From the NCBI GenBank assembly GCA_046263255.1, contig JBHELD010000015.1, positions 14,118-78,117 of the forward strand: a stretch of 64,000 nucleotides of DNA, written 5' to 3'. Positions 26,284 through 35,235 of the stretch are shown piece after piece (the first letter of the stretch is position 1; each line of letters opens with the position of its first letter). The DNA is from JALZEG01 sp046263255 (lineage in GTDB: Bacteria > Actinomycetota > CADDZG01 > WHSQ01). Under the pieces are notes generated by a model, which saw nothing but the letters and a program-made list of their open reading frames with translations, searched no databases and was not told the origin of the DNA. The position numbers and the translations under genes were made by a program.

Positions 26284-26529
26284 GCGTCCCTCCTCCGATG
26301 GGTTGCCGGTGGGGCCGCTCGACGGTTGGCTCCGGGCTTGCGGACGAGCCCTCTTCGCCGGCTGGCCGTGCTCGCACAGCGCGCTCGCACAGCGGGCTTG
26401 CACGGTGCCGGGGACGAGGCGCGGCGGCCCGGCGCCTCGTCGGCGGACGACGCTATCACGGCCCCCGCGCGTTCCGGTGGATTGGTTGCACCGCTGACAC
26501 GCCCGCGGCGCGCCGCGCGAATCGCTTGC

Positions 26530-26535
26530 TAGTCT
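26530..26535 (+). promoter_or_regulatory. -10-like hexamer, leaderless start
   Basis: TAGTCT (TANNNT) ends 7 bases before the GTG start of the NAGPA-type gene, and no Shine-Dalgarno intervenes. The rest of the 259-base divergent intergenic region holds only a short direct repeat of GCTCGCACAGCG near 26370-26395. Confidence 0.4.
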
Positions 26536-26542
26536 GCGTCGG

Positions 26543-28087
26543 GTGCTGTGGCTTCGACGCTTGAATAGGAACACCGTCATCACGGGCGCCCTGTGCGCCG
26601 CTCTCGTCCTCGTGCTGGTCGCCCCGGCCGGCCGGGATGCGCCCGCTTCGGCGCGCGAGCGGTACCGCGTCCGGCGCGAGCGCGTCGCGCCCGGTCTGGT
26701 GCTCGTCCGCATGTACGACCGCAAGGTGCCGAACAGGATCCGCGTGCTGCGCGTCGAGAAGTCACGCGAGCCGACGCTCGATACCGTGCTCGCCAACGAC
26801 ACGATCCCCGGCCACGAGACCACGAGCTCGATGGCCGCGCGCAAGGGCGCGATCGCGGCCGTGAACGGCGACTACACCCTTCGCCCTTCCGAGACGGGAG
26901 CGGGCCGGCCCGTGAACCTCTTCGCGACGGACGCCCGACTCGACGCGTCACCTCTGATCTGGGGACGTAACTTCGCCGTGTCGTACGACGAGCAGAGCGC
27001 GTACATCGGGCATCCGCGCTTCTCCATCACCGCGCTGCAACACGATTCCGGCGAGGTGTGGAAGATCCGGGACTGGAACGAGCACCCGACCGCCGAAGCC
27101 GCGTACGCCGCGTATTCCCCGGAGGGAGGACTGGCGTTTCGACCACCGGAGAACGCGTGCTCGCTGCGCTTGGCGGCGCCCGGGGCCCTTGCGTGGAACG
27201 AGGACCAGACGGGCGTGCAACAAGAGCTCGTCGTCCAGGCGTTCCGCTGCGGACCCCGCCGCATGGCGCGACGAGGGGGCATCGTCGTGTCCGCCGCGAT
27301 CGGCACGAGGCACGCGGCTTCGATGGAGCGGTCGATCGCCCTGGGGGAGACGCTGACGCTGACGTGGTCTTCGGGGTGGCCCGGCGTGCTCGAGACGATC
27401 GGCGGAAACCCGACGCTGCTCGAAGACGGCGTGATCACTGCCGAGGACTGCGACGACTCGTACTTCTGCGACCGGAACCCACGTACCGGCGTGGGTGTCA
27501 CGGCCACCGGCAAGGTCCTTCTCGTGACGGTGGACGGCCGGCAGGAGAGGTCCGTGGGAATGACGCCGGTCGAGTTCGCGAAGCTGATGAGGTATCTCGG
27601 CGCGACCTGGGCCCTGAACCTCGACGGCGGAGGGTCGACCACCATGTGGGTCGACGGAACCATAGTGAACCGCCCGTCCGACCACTCCGAGCGGGCGGTG
27701 GGCTCCGCGTTGATCGTGCTCCCGCGCCCCGACCCCGAGGAGCCGGTGCCGGCGCCCTATCCGGGCGCGCCCGTCGCGAGCCCCAGCCCCTCCGTCTCGG
27801 CGAGCCCGGCCGTCTCGCCCAGCCCGTCTGCGGCGGCGACATCGATCGCGGGCCTTTCGCTTCAGGACGTGCTGACGGGGTTCGAGCGGGCCCTGCCGTT
27901 GCCGGCGGCGCCTCGTTGCGCCGCGCTGGTGGATCCCGGGTCCACCGGCGGGATGCTCGACGCGCGCGTACGCGGGGACCTCGGTCCGCGCCCGCGCCTC
28001 CCGCGGATGCTGCAGCGCGCGCTCGCCGTCTACCGCGGCGACCTGCCCTGCCGCGCGTTCCTCCGGACGAGCGCCTCCCGTCGCTGA
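26543..28087 (+). CDS. NAGPA-like phosphodiester glycosidase family protein, exported
   Basis: The 514-residue product starts with a membrane or signal segment (TVITGALCAALVLVLVAPAG). It contains a phosphodiester glycosidase (NAGPA, formerly DUF2233) domain: AAVNGDYTLRPSET, ETIGGNPTLLEDG, and the diagnostic NLDGGGSTTMWVDGTIVNRP. Relatives cleave GlcNAc-phosphodiesters or act in exopolysaccharide and spore-coat metabolism. After the domain comes a Pro/Ser linker (VASPSPSVSASPAVSPSPS) and an unrecognised ~80-residue tail. The GTG start has a -10-like box 7 bases away. A sulfotransferase follows 10 bases downstream. Confidence 0.82.
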   Translation: MLWLRRLNRNTVITGALCAALVLVLVAPAGRDAPASARERYRVRRERVAPGLVLVRMYDRKVPNRIRVLRVEKSREPTLDTVLANDTIPGHETTSSMAARKGAIAAVNGDYTLRPSETGAGRPVNLFATDARLDASPLIWGRNFAVSYDEQSAYIGHPRFSITALQHDSGEVWKIRDWNEHPTAEAAYAAYSPEGGLAFRPPENACSLRLAAPGALAWNEDQTGVQQELVVQAFRCGPRRMARRGGIVVSAAIGTRHAASMERSIALGETLTLTWSSGWPGVLETIGGNPTLLEDGVITAEDCDDSYFCDRNPRTGVGVTATGKVLLVTVDGRQERSVGMTPVEFAKLMRYLGATWALNLDGGGSTTMWVDGTIVNRPSDHSERAVGSALIVLPRPDPEEPVPAPYPGAPVASPSPSVSASPAVSPSPSAAATSIAGLSLQDVLTGFERALPLPAAPRCAALVDPGSTGGMLDARVRGDLGPRPRLPRMLQRALAVYRGDLPCRAFLRTSASRR

Positions 28088-28097
28088 CGGTCGCGGC

Positions 28098-29027
28098 GTG
28101 AGCCGCCCCATCCTGGTGACGGGATCCCACCGGTCGGGCACGACCTGGGTGGGCCGGATGCTCTGCGCCTCGCGGGCGGCCGGCTACGTGCACGAGCCCT
28201 TCAACCCGAACAGATCGCCGGGATGGTTCTTGGAGCCCCTCCCGTACTGGTTCATGTACCTGACGGAGGAGAATGCGACCCCGTACGAGCGCGACGTCGC
28301 GCGCCTGCTCGAGCTGAGATATCCCTTGCGGGCCGTGACGCGATCCCGCTCGCTCCGCCACGTCGCGCGGCAGGTGCCCGAGGTCGCGCGCAGCGCTCTG
28401 TACCGCGTCCAGCGCAGGCGGACGCTCGTGAAGGACCCGATGGCGCTGTTCTCGGCCGAGTGGCTCGCGCGCCGGTTCGGGATGGACGTCGTCGTGATGA
28501 TCCGCCACCCGGCCGCCTTCGTCGGAAGCATCAAGAAGCTTAACTGGGGGTTCGACTACGAGCGGAACTGGCTCGCGCAGGAGCTGCTGATACGCGACCT
28601 CCTCGGGCGTTGGGCGCGCCGCTTCGAGGGCTACCGGGGCGAGGTCGATCTCGTCGGGGAAGGGATCGTCATGTGGAACGCGATGTACGACGTCGTCCGC
28701 GGCTACCGCGCCCGGCATCCCGGCTGGCACTTCGTGAGGTACGACGACCTCGCCGACGATCCCCCCGCGGGATTCCGCGCCCTCTACGCGCGCCTCGACC
28801 TGCCGTGGGACGACCGCGCGCGGCGAGCGGTCGAGGCGTCGACAAGCGCGGCGAACGTGAAGGAGGTCCCGGCCTGGCGGAGGCGGGCGATCAGAAGGGA
28901 CAGCCGGGCGGCCAAGAGGACCTGGGAGCAGCGCCTGACGCAGGAGGAGGTTCTCCGCGTGCGGCGGGAGGTGGCCGAGGTCGCGGCGTCGTTCTACGCG
29001 GAGGAGGACTGGGAGCCGGGGGCCTGA
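28098..29027 (+). CDS. Sulfotransferase family protein
   Basis: The 309-residue product has the PAPS 5'-phosphosulfate loop ILVTGSHRSGTTWVGRML at the N-terminus. A 3'-phosphate-binding region matches VVVMIRHPAAFVGSIKKLNW. Such enzymes transfer sulfate from PAPS to carbohydrates, lipids or small molecules. The C-terminus is basic (RRRAIRRDSRAAKRTWEQR). It follows the NAGPA-type gene by 10 bases, so a shared role in an exported glycan is plausible. Its 3' end overlaps the convergent murJ end by 34 bases. Confidence 0.85.
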   Translation: MSRPILVTGSHRSGTTWVGRMLCASRAAGYVHEPFNPNRSPGWFLEPLPYWFMYLTEENATPYERDVARLLELRYPLRAVTRSRSLRHVARQVPEVARSALYRVQRRRTLVKDPMALFSAEWLARRFGMDVVVMIRHPAAFVGSIKKLNWGFDYERNWLAQELLIRDLLGRWARRFEGYRGEVDLVGEGIVMWNAMYDVVRGYRARHPGWHFVRYDDLADDPPAGFRALYARLDLPWDDRARRAVEASTSAANVKEVPAWRRRAIRRDSRAAKRTWEQRLTQEEVLRVRREVAEVAASFYAEEDWEPGA

Positions 29028-30652
29028 GGCGCGAACGGTCCGCCCAGCGCCGACCGCACGAACTGCATCTCCTCGACCTTCAGCAACGACGCCAGCGACA
29101 GGTAAGACGCGGCTCCCACGGCGACGAGCGCGCCGAGCGCGGCGACGAGCGCGAGCCAGGGCGGATCGGCGAGGAGGACGGCGACGACGCGCCAGCCCCC
29201 CCAGACGACCGCCGACATGCCCGCCGCCGCCGCCACGACCCGCGCGGCGCTGCGAGCGAGCCGGCGGACGTCGAGGTCCGGGAGAGCCCGCAGCAACAGC
29301 CGACCCTGCAGGAAGATCGCGGCGGTGTACGCGAGTGCGTGGCCGGCCGCGAGGCCGACCGTCCCGATCCACGCGAACATCGCGAGGCTCAGCGCGACGT
29401 TGATCCCGATCACGATCGCGTTCACCACGAACGGCGTCCGGGCGTCGCGCATCGCGTACGACGCGCGGATCAGCACGAGGAAGATCGAGAACTGCACGAG
29501 CCCCAGCACCAGGAACGTCAGGAGCCGCACGACGAGATCGGTCGATCCGGGCGTGACGACCCCGTGCTCCAGCATCACCTCCACGACCGGCCGTGCCAGG
29601 ACCAGGAGCCCCGCCGCGCACGGAACGATCAGGAACAACGTCGACCGGATCGCCAGCGACAGCACGTCGGCCATCCCCTCGCGCTCCGGCTTCGCCGCGG
29701 CACGGGAAAAAGACGGCGCGAGCGCCGTCGTGATCGACCATACGAACAGACCGACGGGGAGCAGGAAGAACGTGAAAGCGGCGACGTACGCGGTGAACGC
29801 CCCCTGCCGTTCGTTCGCGATCTTCTGGATCGCGAGGAAGCCCATCTGGTTCGCCGCGACGAACCCCACCGCGTAGCCCGACAGCGCGATCACTCGGCGC
29901 CACAGGGCGCGGTCGAAGCGCCACTCCCACCGATAGCCGAGCCGCCGGAGGGACGGGATCAGCAACACGCCCATAGGCGCGACGCTGAGGGTGGTGCCGA
30001 GCCCCAGGATCGCGAGCTGGGTGTCCGACACCGTACGAAGGTCGGTGGCGTCGTACAGGACGGCGAACGCGATCAGGACGCCGATCAGGACGACGTTGTT
30101 CAGGATCGGAGTCCACATGGGAAGCACGAACCTCCGCCGGACGTTCATGAAGGCGCTGCCGAGGAAGTAGAGGCCGTAGAGCGGGAGCTGCGGCAGGAAG
30201 AACCTGAGCAGCGTCGTGATCGCCCGTTGCTGCGCCACCGCCGCCTCGCCCGAGAGGCTCGACGAGTAGAAGCGTGCGATCGCGGGCGCCGCGATCATCC
30301 CGATCACCGCAAGGACGGACAACCCCGCGAGGCACACGTTGAGGATCCCGCTGACCGACCGCGTCCCCTCCTCGCCGGAGTCGAGGAGCTCGACGAAGAT
30401 CGGGACGAACACGGCCGTGATGATCCCGCCGAGCACCAGCTCGTAGAGGATGTTCGGCGCGGCGTTGGCGAGGTTGTAGGCATCCGGGAGCCGGCTCTCC
30501 GCCACCCCGAGCGTTGCCGCGAACAGCGCGAGCCGGACCACCCCCGTCACCCGCGACAGGACCGTTCCGGCCGTCATCAACGCGGTGGCGCGGCCGAGCC
30601 CGGGCTGCTGCGCGTCGGCCGGGGCCGCCCCCTCCGTCCCTACCGCGGTCAC
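28994..30652 (-). CDS. murJ: Lipid II flippase MurJ (MviN)
   Basis: MurJ flips lipid II across the membrane for peptidoglycan synthesis. The 552-residue product has the MVF fold with about 14 helices. Features include GTVLSRVTGVVRLALFAATL, the ANAAPNILYELVLGGIITAV loop, GSAFMNVRRRFVLPMWTPIL and YDPT-like segments of the family. GTG 30652 starts it; the first 20 residues are Ala/Gly-rich and may be untranslated. The soluble tail is short, lacking the kinase-like and carbohydrate-binding domains of mycobacterial MurJ. It converges with the sulfotransferase. Confidence 0.93.
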   Translation of the reverse strand: MTAVGTEGAAPADAQQPGLGRATALMTAGTVLSRVTGVVRLALFAATLGVAESRLPDAYNLANAAPNILYELVLGGIITAVFVPIFVELLDSGEEGTRSVSGILNVCLAGLSVLAVIGMIAAPAIARFYSSSLSGEAAVAQQRAITTLLRFFLPQLPLYGLYFLGSAFMNVRRRFVLPMWTPILNNVVLIGVLIAFAVLYDATDLRTVSDTQLAILGLGTTLSVAPMGVLLIPSLRRLGYRWEWRFDRALWRRVIALSGYAVGFVAANQMGFLAIQKIANERQGAFTAYVAAFTFFLLPVGLFVWSITTALAPSFSRAAAKPEREGMADVLSLAIRSTLFLIVPCAAGLLVLARPVVEVMLEHGVVTPGSTDLVVRLLTFLVLGLVQFSIFLVLIRASYAMRDARTPFVVNAIVIGINVALSLAMFAWIGTVGLAAGHALAYTAAIFLQGRLLLRALPDLDVRRLARSAARVVAAAAGMSAVVWGGWRVVAVLLADPPWLALVAALGALVAVGAASYLSLASLLKVEEMQFVRSALGGPFAPQAPGSQSSSA

Positions 30653-30683
30653 ACCGTCGGGACGGCGCCGGGCGAGGGTCCCG

Positions 30684-30764
30684 TCACTGCGGTTCCGAGA
30701 GCGTCGCGCGAATCTCGCGGAGCTCGTCGGCGGTGATCTCGCCCCGGAGACGCCGGTCGGCCAT
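30684..30764 (-). CDS. Possible 26-residue ORF
   Basis: An ATG at 30764 opens a 26-codon frame reading MADRRLRGEITADELREIRA and ending LSEPQ. The ITADELREIR helix looks protein-like, but there is no Shine-Dalgarno and it may be the 3' relic of a longer gene. It lies just upstream of murJ on the same strand. The rest of the stretch to 30908 shows nothing recognisable. Confidence 0.2.
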   Translation of the reverse strand: MADRRLRGEITADELREIRATLSEPQ

Positions 30765-30908
30765 GGGGCAATGGTGCCACGGAGGGAGCGGCTCCCGACG
30801 GAGTCGTCGCCGGGCGAGCCCGGAACGCGCGGCCGGCTCGGTGACCGAAGACGTGCGCCGTGCGTACGGGGATGCGCAACGAACGTGCGCGGGCCCCCCC
30901 CCGCCGGC

Positions 30909-31346
30909 TTACGGCGCGGCGGTCCCCTGCTCGAGCTTGGCGACGTTGGCCGCCTCCGAGGGGTCCGGCGACGACGAGAACCACGCGTCGAGCATCTCCT
31001 TCGCCACCTCGGCCGACGTGAGGCGAAGCCCCATCACGAGGACGTTCGCGTCGTTGTAGCGGCGGGCGCCCGCAGCCGTCGACGCGTCGGTGCAGAGGGC
31101 GGCTCTCACTCCCGGGACCTTGTTCGCGGCGATCGACGCGCCGGTGCCGGTCCAGCAGAAGAGCACGCCGGTCTCGGCTTCGCGGGAGGCGACGGCGGCG
31201 CCGACCTTGCGGCCGACGTCGGCCCACTCGACGTCCTCGCCGGCGGGAGGTCCGACGAGTGTCACCGCGTGCCCCCGCTCCTCGAGGTCGCGCGCGACCG
31301 CATCCGTCAGGTCGGTCTTCATGTCGGAGCCCAGGACCACGTTCAC
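30909..31346 (-). CDS. RpiB/LacA/LacB family sugar-phosphate isomerase
   Basis: The 145-residue product matches ribose-5-phosphate isomerase B. It has the N-terminal GSDMKTDLTDAV, the Cys-containing active loop LFCWTGTGASIAANKVPGVR and ARRYNDANVLVMGLR with the conserved Asn-Asp. The usual loop CGTGIGMSI is changed (CWTGTGASI), so substrate preference may differ from ribose 5-phosphate. GTG 31346 lies 6 bases after a TAGCAT hexamer with no Shine-Dalgarno, consistent with a leaderless start that overlaps the stop of the upstream HD-GYP gene. Confidence 0.85.
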   Translation of the reverse strand: MNVVLGSDMKTDLTDAVARDLEERGHAVTLVGPPAGEDVEWADVGRKVGAAVASREAETGVLFCWTGTGASIAANKVPGVRAALCTDASTAAGARRYNDANVLVMGLRLTSAEVAKEMLDAWFSSSPDPSEAANVAKLEQGTAAP

Positions 31347-31352
31347 GGTCCG

Positions 31353-31358
31353 ATGCTA
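31353..31358 (-). promoter_or_regulatory. -10-like hexamer, leaderless rpiB-like start
   Basis: TAGCAT on the minus strand ends 6 bases before GTG 31346. Its TAG is also the stop codon of the HD-GYP gene (31356-31358), so the box is embedded in the gene end. Confidence 0.35.
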
Positions 31359-32498
31359 ACGGTCGGCGTAGCGCTCCTTGATACGGATGACCTCGTCCAT
31401 CGAGCCGAGGAAGAGGTCGAGGAGCCCGGCGTCGAACTGGGCGCCGCGGCCCTCGCGCATGATGTCGACGGCCTGGCCGAGGGGGAAGGCCTTCTTGTAG
31501 ACCTTGTGCGACGTGAGGGCGTCGAAGACGTCGGCGATCGCGGCGATCCGGCCCTCGAGCGGGATGGCGTCGCCGGCGACCCTGCGCGGGTAGCCCGTGC
31601 CGTCCACGCGCTCGTGGTGCGTCCATGCGATCGTCGCGGCGAGCGAGAGGACCTCCGACCGCGAGCTCGACAGGATGCGATAGCCGATCTCGCTGTGCTG
31701 CTCCATGATCCGCCGCTCCTCGGGCGTCAGCTTCCCGGGCTTCAGCAGGATGCTGTCGGGGATCCCGATCTTGCCGACGTCGTGCATGACCGAGGCGATC
31801 CGGATCATCTCCGCACGCTCTGCGCCCTCGCCCGCGCGAGCCGCGAGCAGCGAGGCGTACCGGCTCATCCGCTGGACGTGCCGGGCGGTCTCGTCGTCGC
31901 GGAACTCCGCGGCGATCGAGAGGCGCTCGACGGTGTCCTCCTGCGTCAGGCGCAGCTCCTTCTCCGCGGCCTCCAGCCTGCCGACCGCGTCCCGCAGGTC
32001 GCCGGTCCGCTCGCGGACCATCTCGTCGAGACGGTCGCGGTGGGCCCGGTTCTCGATCTCGAGCGCCCTGCGCCTCAGCGCGCCCGAGACCTCGATCAGG
32101 ATCTCGTTCGCCTCGAACGGCTTCACGACGTAGCCGAACGCGCCGGCCTCGAGGGCCGCCCGCGCGACGCTCGTGTCGTCGCTTCCGGCGACCGTCACGA
32201 CGGCCGTGTCCGGGTAGTCACGGTGGACCTCGCGGGCGAGGTCGAGCCCGTGGGCGTCCGGCGAGTCGACGCCGGCCAGCACGAGGTCGAACGAACGCTG
32301 CCTCAGCGCCTCCCGGGCCTCGAGCACGTCGCCGGCCGCGGCATACGAGTAGCCCGCGCCCTCGAGCAGGCGGCCCAGCAGCGCGCGCGACCCCTCGTCG
32401 CCGTCGACCAGGAGGATCGCGGCGCCCGCGGTGACGGGGTCCTGGAGATCCGACGCCGTGAGGGCGCCTTCCCGGACCTCCGTCTCGAACGTGTTGAT
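31356..32498 (-). CDS. HD-GYP domain protein with degenerate receiver domain
   Basis: The 380-residue product has an N-terminal receiver-like domain (ILLVDGDEGSRALLGRLL), a coiled-coil linker (residues about 165-205) and a C-terminal HD-GYP domain with MHDVGKIGIPDSIL, HHERVDGTGYPRRV and IAAIADVFDALTSH. HD-GYP enzymes hydrolyse c-di-GMP. The receiver phospho-acceptor Asp appears replaced: FDLVLAGVDSPDAHGLDL has Gly where LLD is usual, so phosphorylation is unlikely. No ATG, GTG or TTG lies upstream of the receiver; an ATC at 32498 preceded by GAAGGAG with 7-base spacing is the best start. The alternative GTG at 32327 would remove half the receiver. Confidence 0.85.
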   Translation of the reverse strand: MNTFETEVREGALTASDLQDPVTAGAAILLVDGDEGSRALLGRLLEGAGYSYAAAGDVLEAREALRQRSFDLVLAGVDSPDAHGLDLAREVHRDYPDTAVVTVAGSDDTSVARAALEAGAFGYVVKPFEANEILIEVSGALRRRALEIENRAHRDRLDEMVRERTGDLRDAVGRLEAAEKELRLTQEDTVERLSIAAEFRDDETARHVQRMSRYASLLAARAGEGAERAEMIRIASVMHDVGKIGIPDSILLKPGKLTPEERRIMEQHSEIGYRILSSSRSEVLSLAATIAWTHHERVDGTGYPRRVAGDAIPLEGRIAAIADVFDALTSHKVYKKAFPLGQAVDIMREGRGAQFDAGLLDLFLGSMDEVIRIKERYADR

Positions 32499-32600
32499 GT
32501 CGCGTCTCCTTCGCGTCGATTGCGCGGTTGCACGTCCTGCCTCTCCTACCCATCGGGAGGATCGGCGGCCGAATTGAGCGGCGGCGGTCGAAAGTTGGGG

Positions 32601-34307
32601 CTATCCGAGGGCGTCGGAGGCCGGCGGCGGGGCACCGAGCGGTTCGTCCTGGGCCCACTCCGCCAGCCCGAGCGTCGCCTCGTCGAACGCCACCCCGGGC
32701 CCGAGACCGCGGGCGGCGAGGCGCGCGGCCGCAGCCGCGGTGCGCCCGCTGCCGCGCGCGGCGGCCCAGGCGCCCTGCCGGCAGAGCTCCGCGCAGGCGA
32801 CCGTTCGCGCCACCGCGATCGCCACCTCGCGCGCATCCTCCTCCGGCCGACCCGCGGCGGCGGCTATCGCCGAGGCGGCACGCAGCGTCTTCTCCGCGGG
32901 AGCCGCCACGGACGGATCGTCGCGGAGCGGCGCCACCCCCTCGGCCACGTCGGCCATCAGCGCCTCCAGCGCGCCGGCGCGGGCGATCGCGCGCCTGAGG
33001 TCGAGGGCCAGCACGTTCGTCGTGCCCTCCCAGATCGGCATGACGTGGGTATTGCGAACGAGCGCGGGGAGGCCGGAGTCCTCGCAGTAGCCGACGCCGC
33101 CGACAGCCTCCATGGCCTCCGCGACCCCGGCGACGGCCCACCGGGCGGTGGCGAGCTTCGTCACCGGAGTCAGGGCCCGGAGCATCCGCAGCTCGTCCTC
33201 GGTGGCGCTGCCGTGCTCGGCGCGGCCCGTGAGCTCGCAGCACTTGAAGACGAGCGCGAGCGCCGCGGCGTAGTCCACGGCGAGGTCGGCCAGCGTCGCC
33301 CGGTGCGCCGGCAGCGACGCCAGGGTCCGGCCTCCGACCGTTCGCACGGCGGCGTACGCCCGCGCCCACGCGAGCCCGCGAGCGAGCGCTCCGGCGGCGT
33401 TGAGCGCGTTGTGGATCCTGGTGAGGTTGAGCATCGTCGCGATCCGCCGAAGACCTCCGCCCTCGCCCGGTTCCCCGACCGGCCACGCGACCGCGCCCGT
33501 CAGCTCGAGCTCGGCCGTCGGGAGCGCGCGCGTACCGAGCTTGTCCTTGAGACGCCGGACGACGATCCCGTTGGGGCGGCCGTCCGCGCCGCGGCGATGC
33601 ACGCGGAACAGCGCGAGGCCGCGCGACCCTTCCGGAGCGCCCTCCGGACGCGCGAGCGTCAGCGCGATCTCGGACGTCGTCGCGCTCGTGAACCACTTCG
33701 TGCCGTGGAGCCGCCAGGAGCCGTCGGGAGCGCGCCGCGCGACCGTCTCCGTCCCCGACACGTCCGAGCCGCCCGAGGTCTCGGTCATCCACTGCCCGCT
33801 CGTCCATGCGCGCCCGGGGTCGCGCGACACGAGGCGCTCGACCACCGGCACGTCGGAGGCGTCTCCGTGGACGAGCAGCGTCCGCGCGGCCGCATCGGTC
33901 ATCGCGACGGGACAGCTGTAGAGCGCGGACGACGGCCCCCACAGCGCGATCAGCGCGCCCCACGCGACGCGCGCGGACGCACCGAGCTCGGTCTCCTCGT
34001 ACGGCAGGGCCGTGACGCCGGCGCGCACCCCCATCTCGCCCAGCCGCAGGTAGGCGTCGGAGACCCTGATCTCGTCGATGCGCTCGCCCCACGGCGCGTA
34101 CGGCACGTGCACGGGCGGCTCCTGCTCCGCCCGCGCCGCGAGCGCGAGCGTCTCCGGCCCGGTCGCGGCCTCGCCCATCGCCGCGAGCTGAGGCGCGGCG
34201 GCGCGGTAGGCCTCCTCGCCGAGGCGCCACGCCAGCGTCTCGCGCAGCGCACGATCCGACCGCCACGCATCGGGCAGAACGGGGGGCGTCTGGAGGAAGG
34301 GGCTCAC
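32601..34307 (-). CDS. Acyl-CoA dehydrogenase, AidB-like
   Basis: The 568-residue product is an acyl-CoA dehydrogenase family flavoprotein of the AidB/isovaleryl-like branch. It has ASGQWMTETSGGSDVSGTET-type FAD contacts (WMTETSGGSDVSG), LHGTKWFTSATTSEIALTLA and the C-terminal VMPIWEGTTNVLALDL, with the Glu of IWEGT at the catalytic-base position. AidB in E. coli is linked to alkylation resistance; the true substrate is unclear. GTG 34307 (VSPFLQTPPVLPDAW) is chosen; longer upstream starts would overlap the divergent ABC transporter gene. The gap to that gene is only 13 bases. Confidence 0.88.
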   Translation of the reverse strand: MSPFLQTPPVLPDAWRSDRALRETLAWRLGEEAYRAAAPQLAAMGEAATGPETLALAARAEQEPPVHVPYAPWGERIDEIRVSDAYLRLGEMGVRAGVTALPYEETELGASARVAWGALIALWGPSSALYSCPVAMTDAAARTLLVHGDASDVPVVERLVSRDPGRAWTSGQWMTETSGGSDVSGTETVARRAPDGSWRLHGTKWFTSATTSEIALTLARPEGAPEGSRGLALFRVHRRGADGRPNGIVVRRLKDKLGTRALPTAELELTGAVAWPVGEPGEGGGLRRIATMLNLTRIHNALNAAGALARGLAWARAYAAVRTVGGRTLASLPAHRATLADLAVDYAAALALVFKCCELTGRAEHGSATEDELRMLRALTPVTKLATARWAVAGVAEAMEAVGGVGYCEDSGLPALVRNTHVMPIWEGTTNVLALDLRRAIARAGALEALMADVAEGVAPLRDDPSVAAPAEKTLRAASAIAAAAGRPEEDAREVAIAVARTVACAELCRQGAWAAARGSGRTAAAAARLAARGLGPGVAFDEATLGLAEWAQDEPLGAPPPASDALG

Positions 34308-34320
34308 GACCTCGAAGCTT

Positions 34321-35235
34321 ATGCTCGCCGTCGTGACTGCGGCCGTGATCGAGGTGCGCAACCTGACGAAGTCCTACGGTGGCGTAGAGGCCGTGAAAGG
34401 CATCGACCTCGAGGTCCGGCGCGGCGAGGTCTTCGCCCTCCTCGGCCCCAACGGCGCGGGAAAGACCACGACCGTGGAGATCCTCGAGGGCCACCGTCGC
34501 CGCAGCGGGGGGGACGTCTCCGTCCTCGGGTTCGATCCCGGCCGCGGCGACTCGCGGCTCAAGGAGCGGATCGGCATCGTCCTGCAGGAGACGGGCGTCG
34601 AGCCTTACCTCACGGTTGCGGAGGTGATCGACCTCTTCCGGGGCTACTACCCGAATCCCCGTCCCGTCGACGAGATCGTCGATCTCGTGGGCCTCACGGA
34701 CAAGCGGGACGTGCGCGTGAGCAAGCTGTCGGGGGGCCAGAAGCGACGTCTCGACGTCGCGATCGGCCTCGCCGGCAACCCGGACCTGCTGTTCCTCGAC
34801 GAGCCCACGACCGGCTTCGACCCGTCCGCCCGGCGGGGGGCGTGGACGATCGTCCGGGACCTCGCGCGCGAGGGCAAGACCGTGTTCCTCACGACGCACT
34901 ACATGGACGAGGCGCAGTTCCTCGCCGACCGCGTCGCGATCATCGTCGGCGGCGTAGTCATCGCGGAGGGGCCACCCGGCGCGCTCGCCGCCGACCACCT
35001 GGGTGCCACGACGATCAGCTTCGGCCTGCCGGAGGGGGCGGCTCTGCCCGCGGACCTCGCGGCCGGCGCGGTCACGAGCGGGACGCTGATCGAGCTGCAG
35101 ACGCGCGACCCCCTGCGGACCTTGAACGCGCTGACGGGATGGGCGCTGGCCGGGGACGTGGAGCTGCAGGGCCTCAGCGTCGGACGTCCTTCGCTCGAGG
35201 ACGTCTACCTCGACCTCACGGCGGCGCTCTCGTGA
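34321..35235 (+). CDS. ABC transporter ATP-binding protein (DrrA/NatA type)
   Basis: The 304-residue ATPase has Walker A (ALLGPNGAGKTTTVEIL), signature KLSGGQKRRLDVAIGL, Walker B (LLFLDEPTTGFDP) and the switch His in LTTHYMDEAQ. The C-terminal region ends VGRPSLEDVYLDLTAAL, typical of drug or lipid exporters. It starts at ATG 34321 with an extended N-terminus (MLAVVTAAVIEVRNL). It overlaps the permease gene by four bases and heads a plus-strand run of five genes to 39144. Confidence 0.92.
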   Translation: MLAVVTAAVIEVRNLTKSYGGVEAVKGIDLEVRRGEVFALLGPNGAGKTTTVEILEGHRRRSGGDVSVLGFDPGRGDSRLKERIGIVLQETGVEPYLTVAEVIDLFRGYYPNPRPVDEIVDLVGLTDKRDVRVSKLSGGQKRRLDVAIGLAGNPDLLFLDEPTTGFDPSARRGAWTIVRDLAREGKTVFLTTHYMDEAQFLADRVAIIVGGVVIAEGPPGALAADHLGATTISFGLPEGAALPADLAAGAVTSGTLIELQTRDPLRTLNALTGWALAGDVELQGLSVGRPSLEDVYLDLTAALS

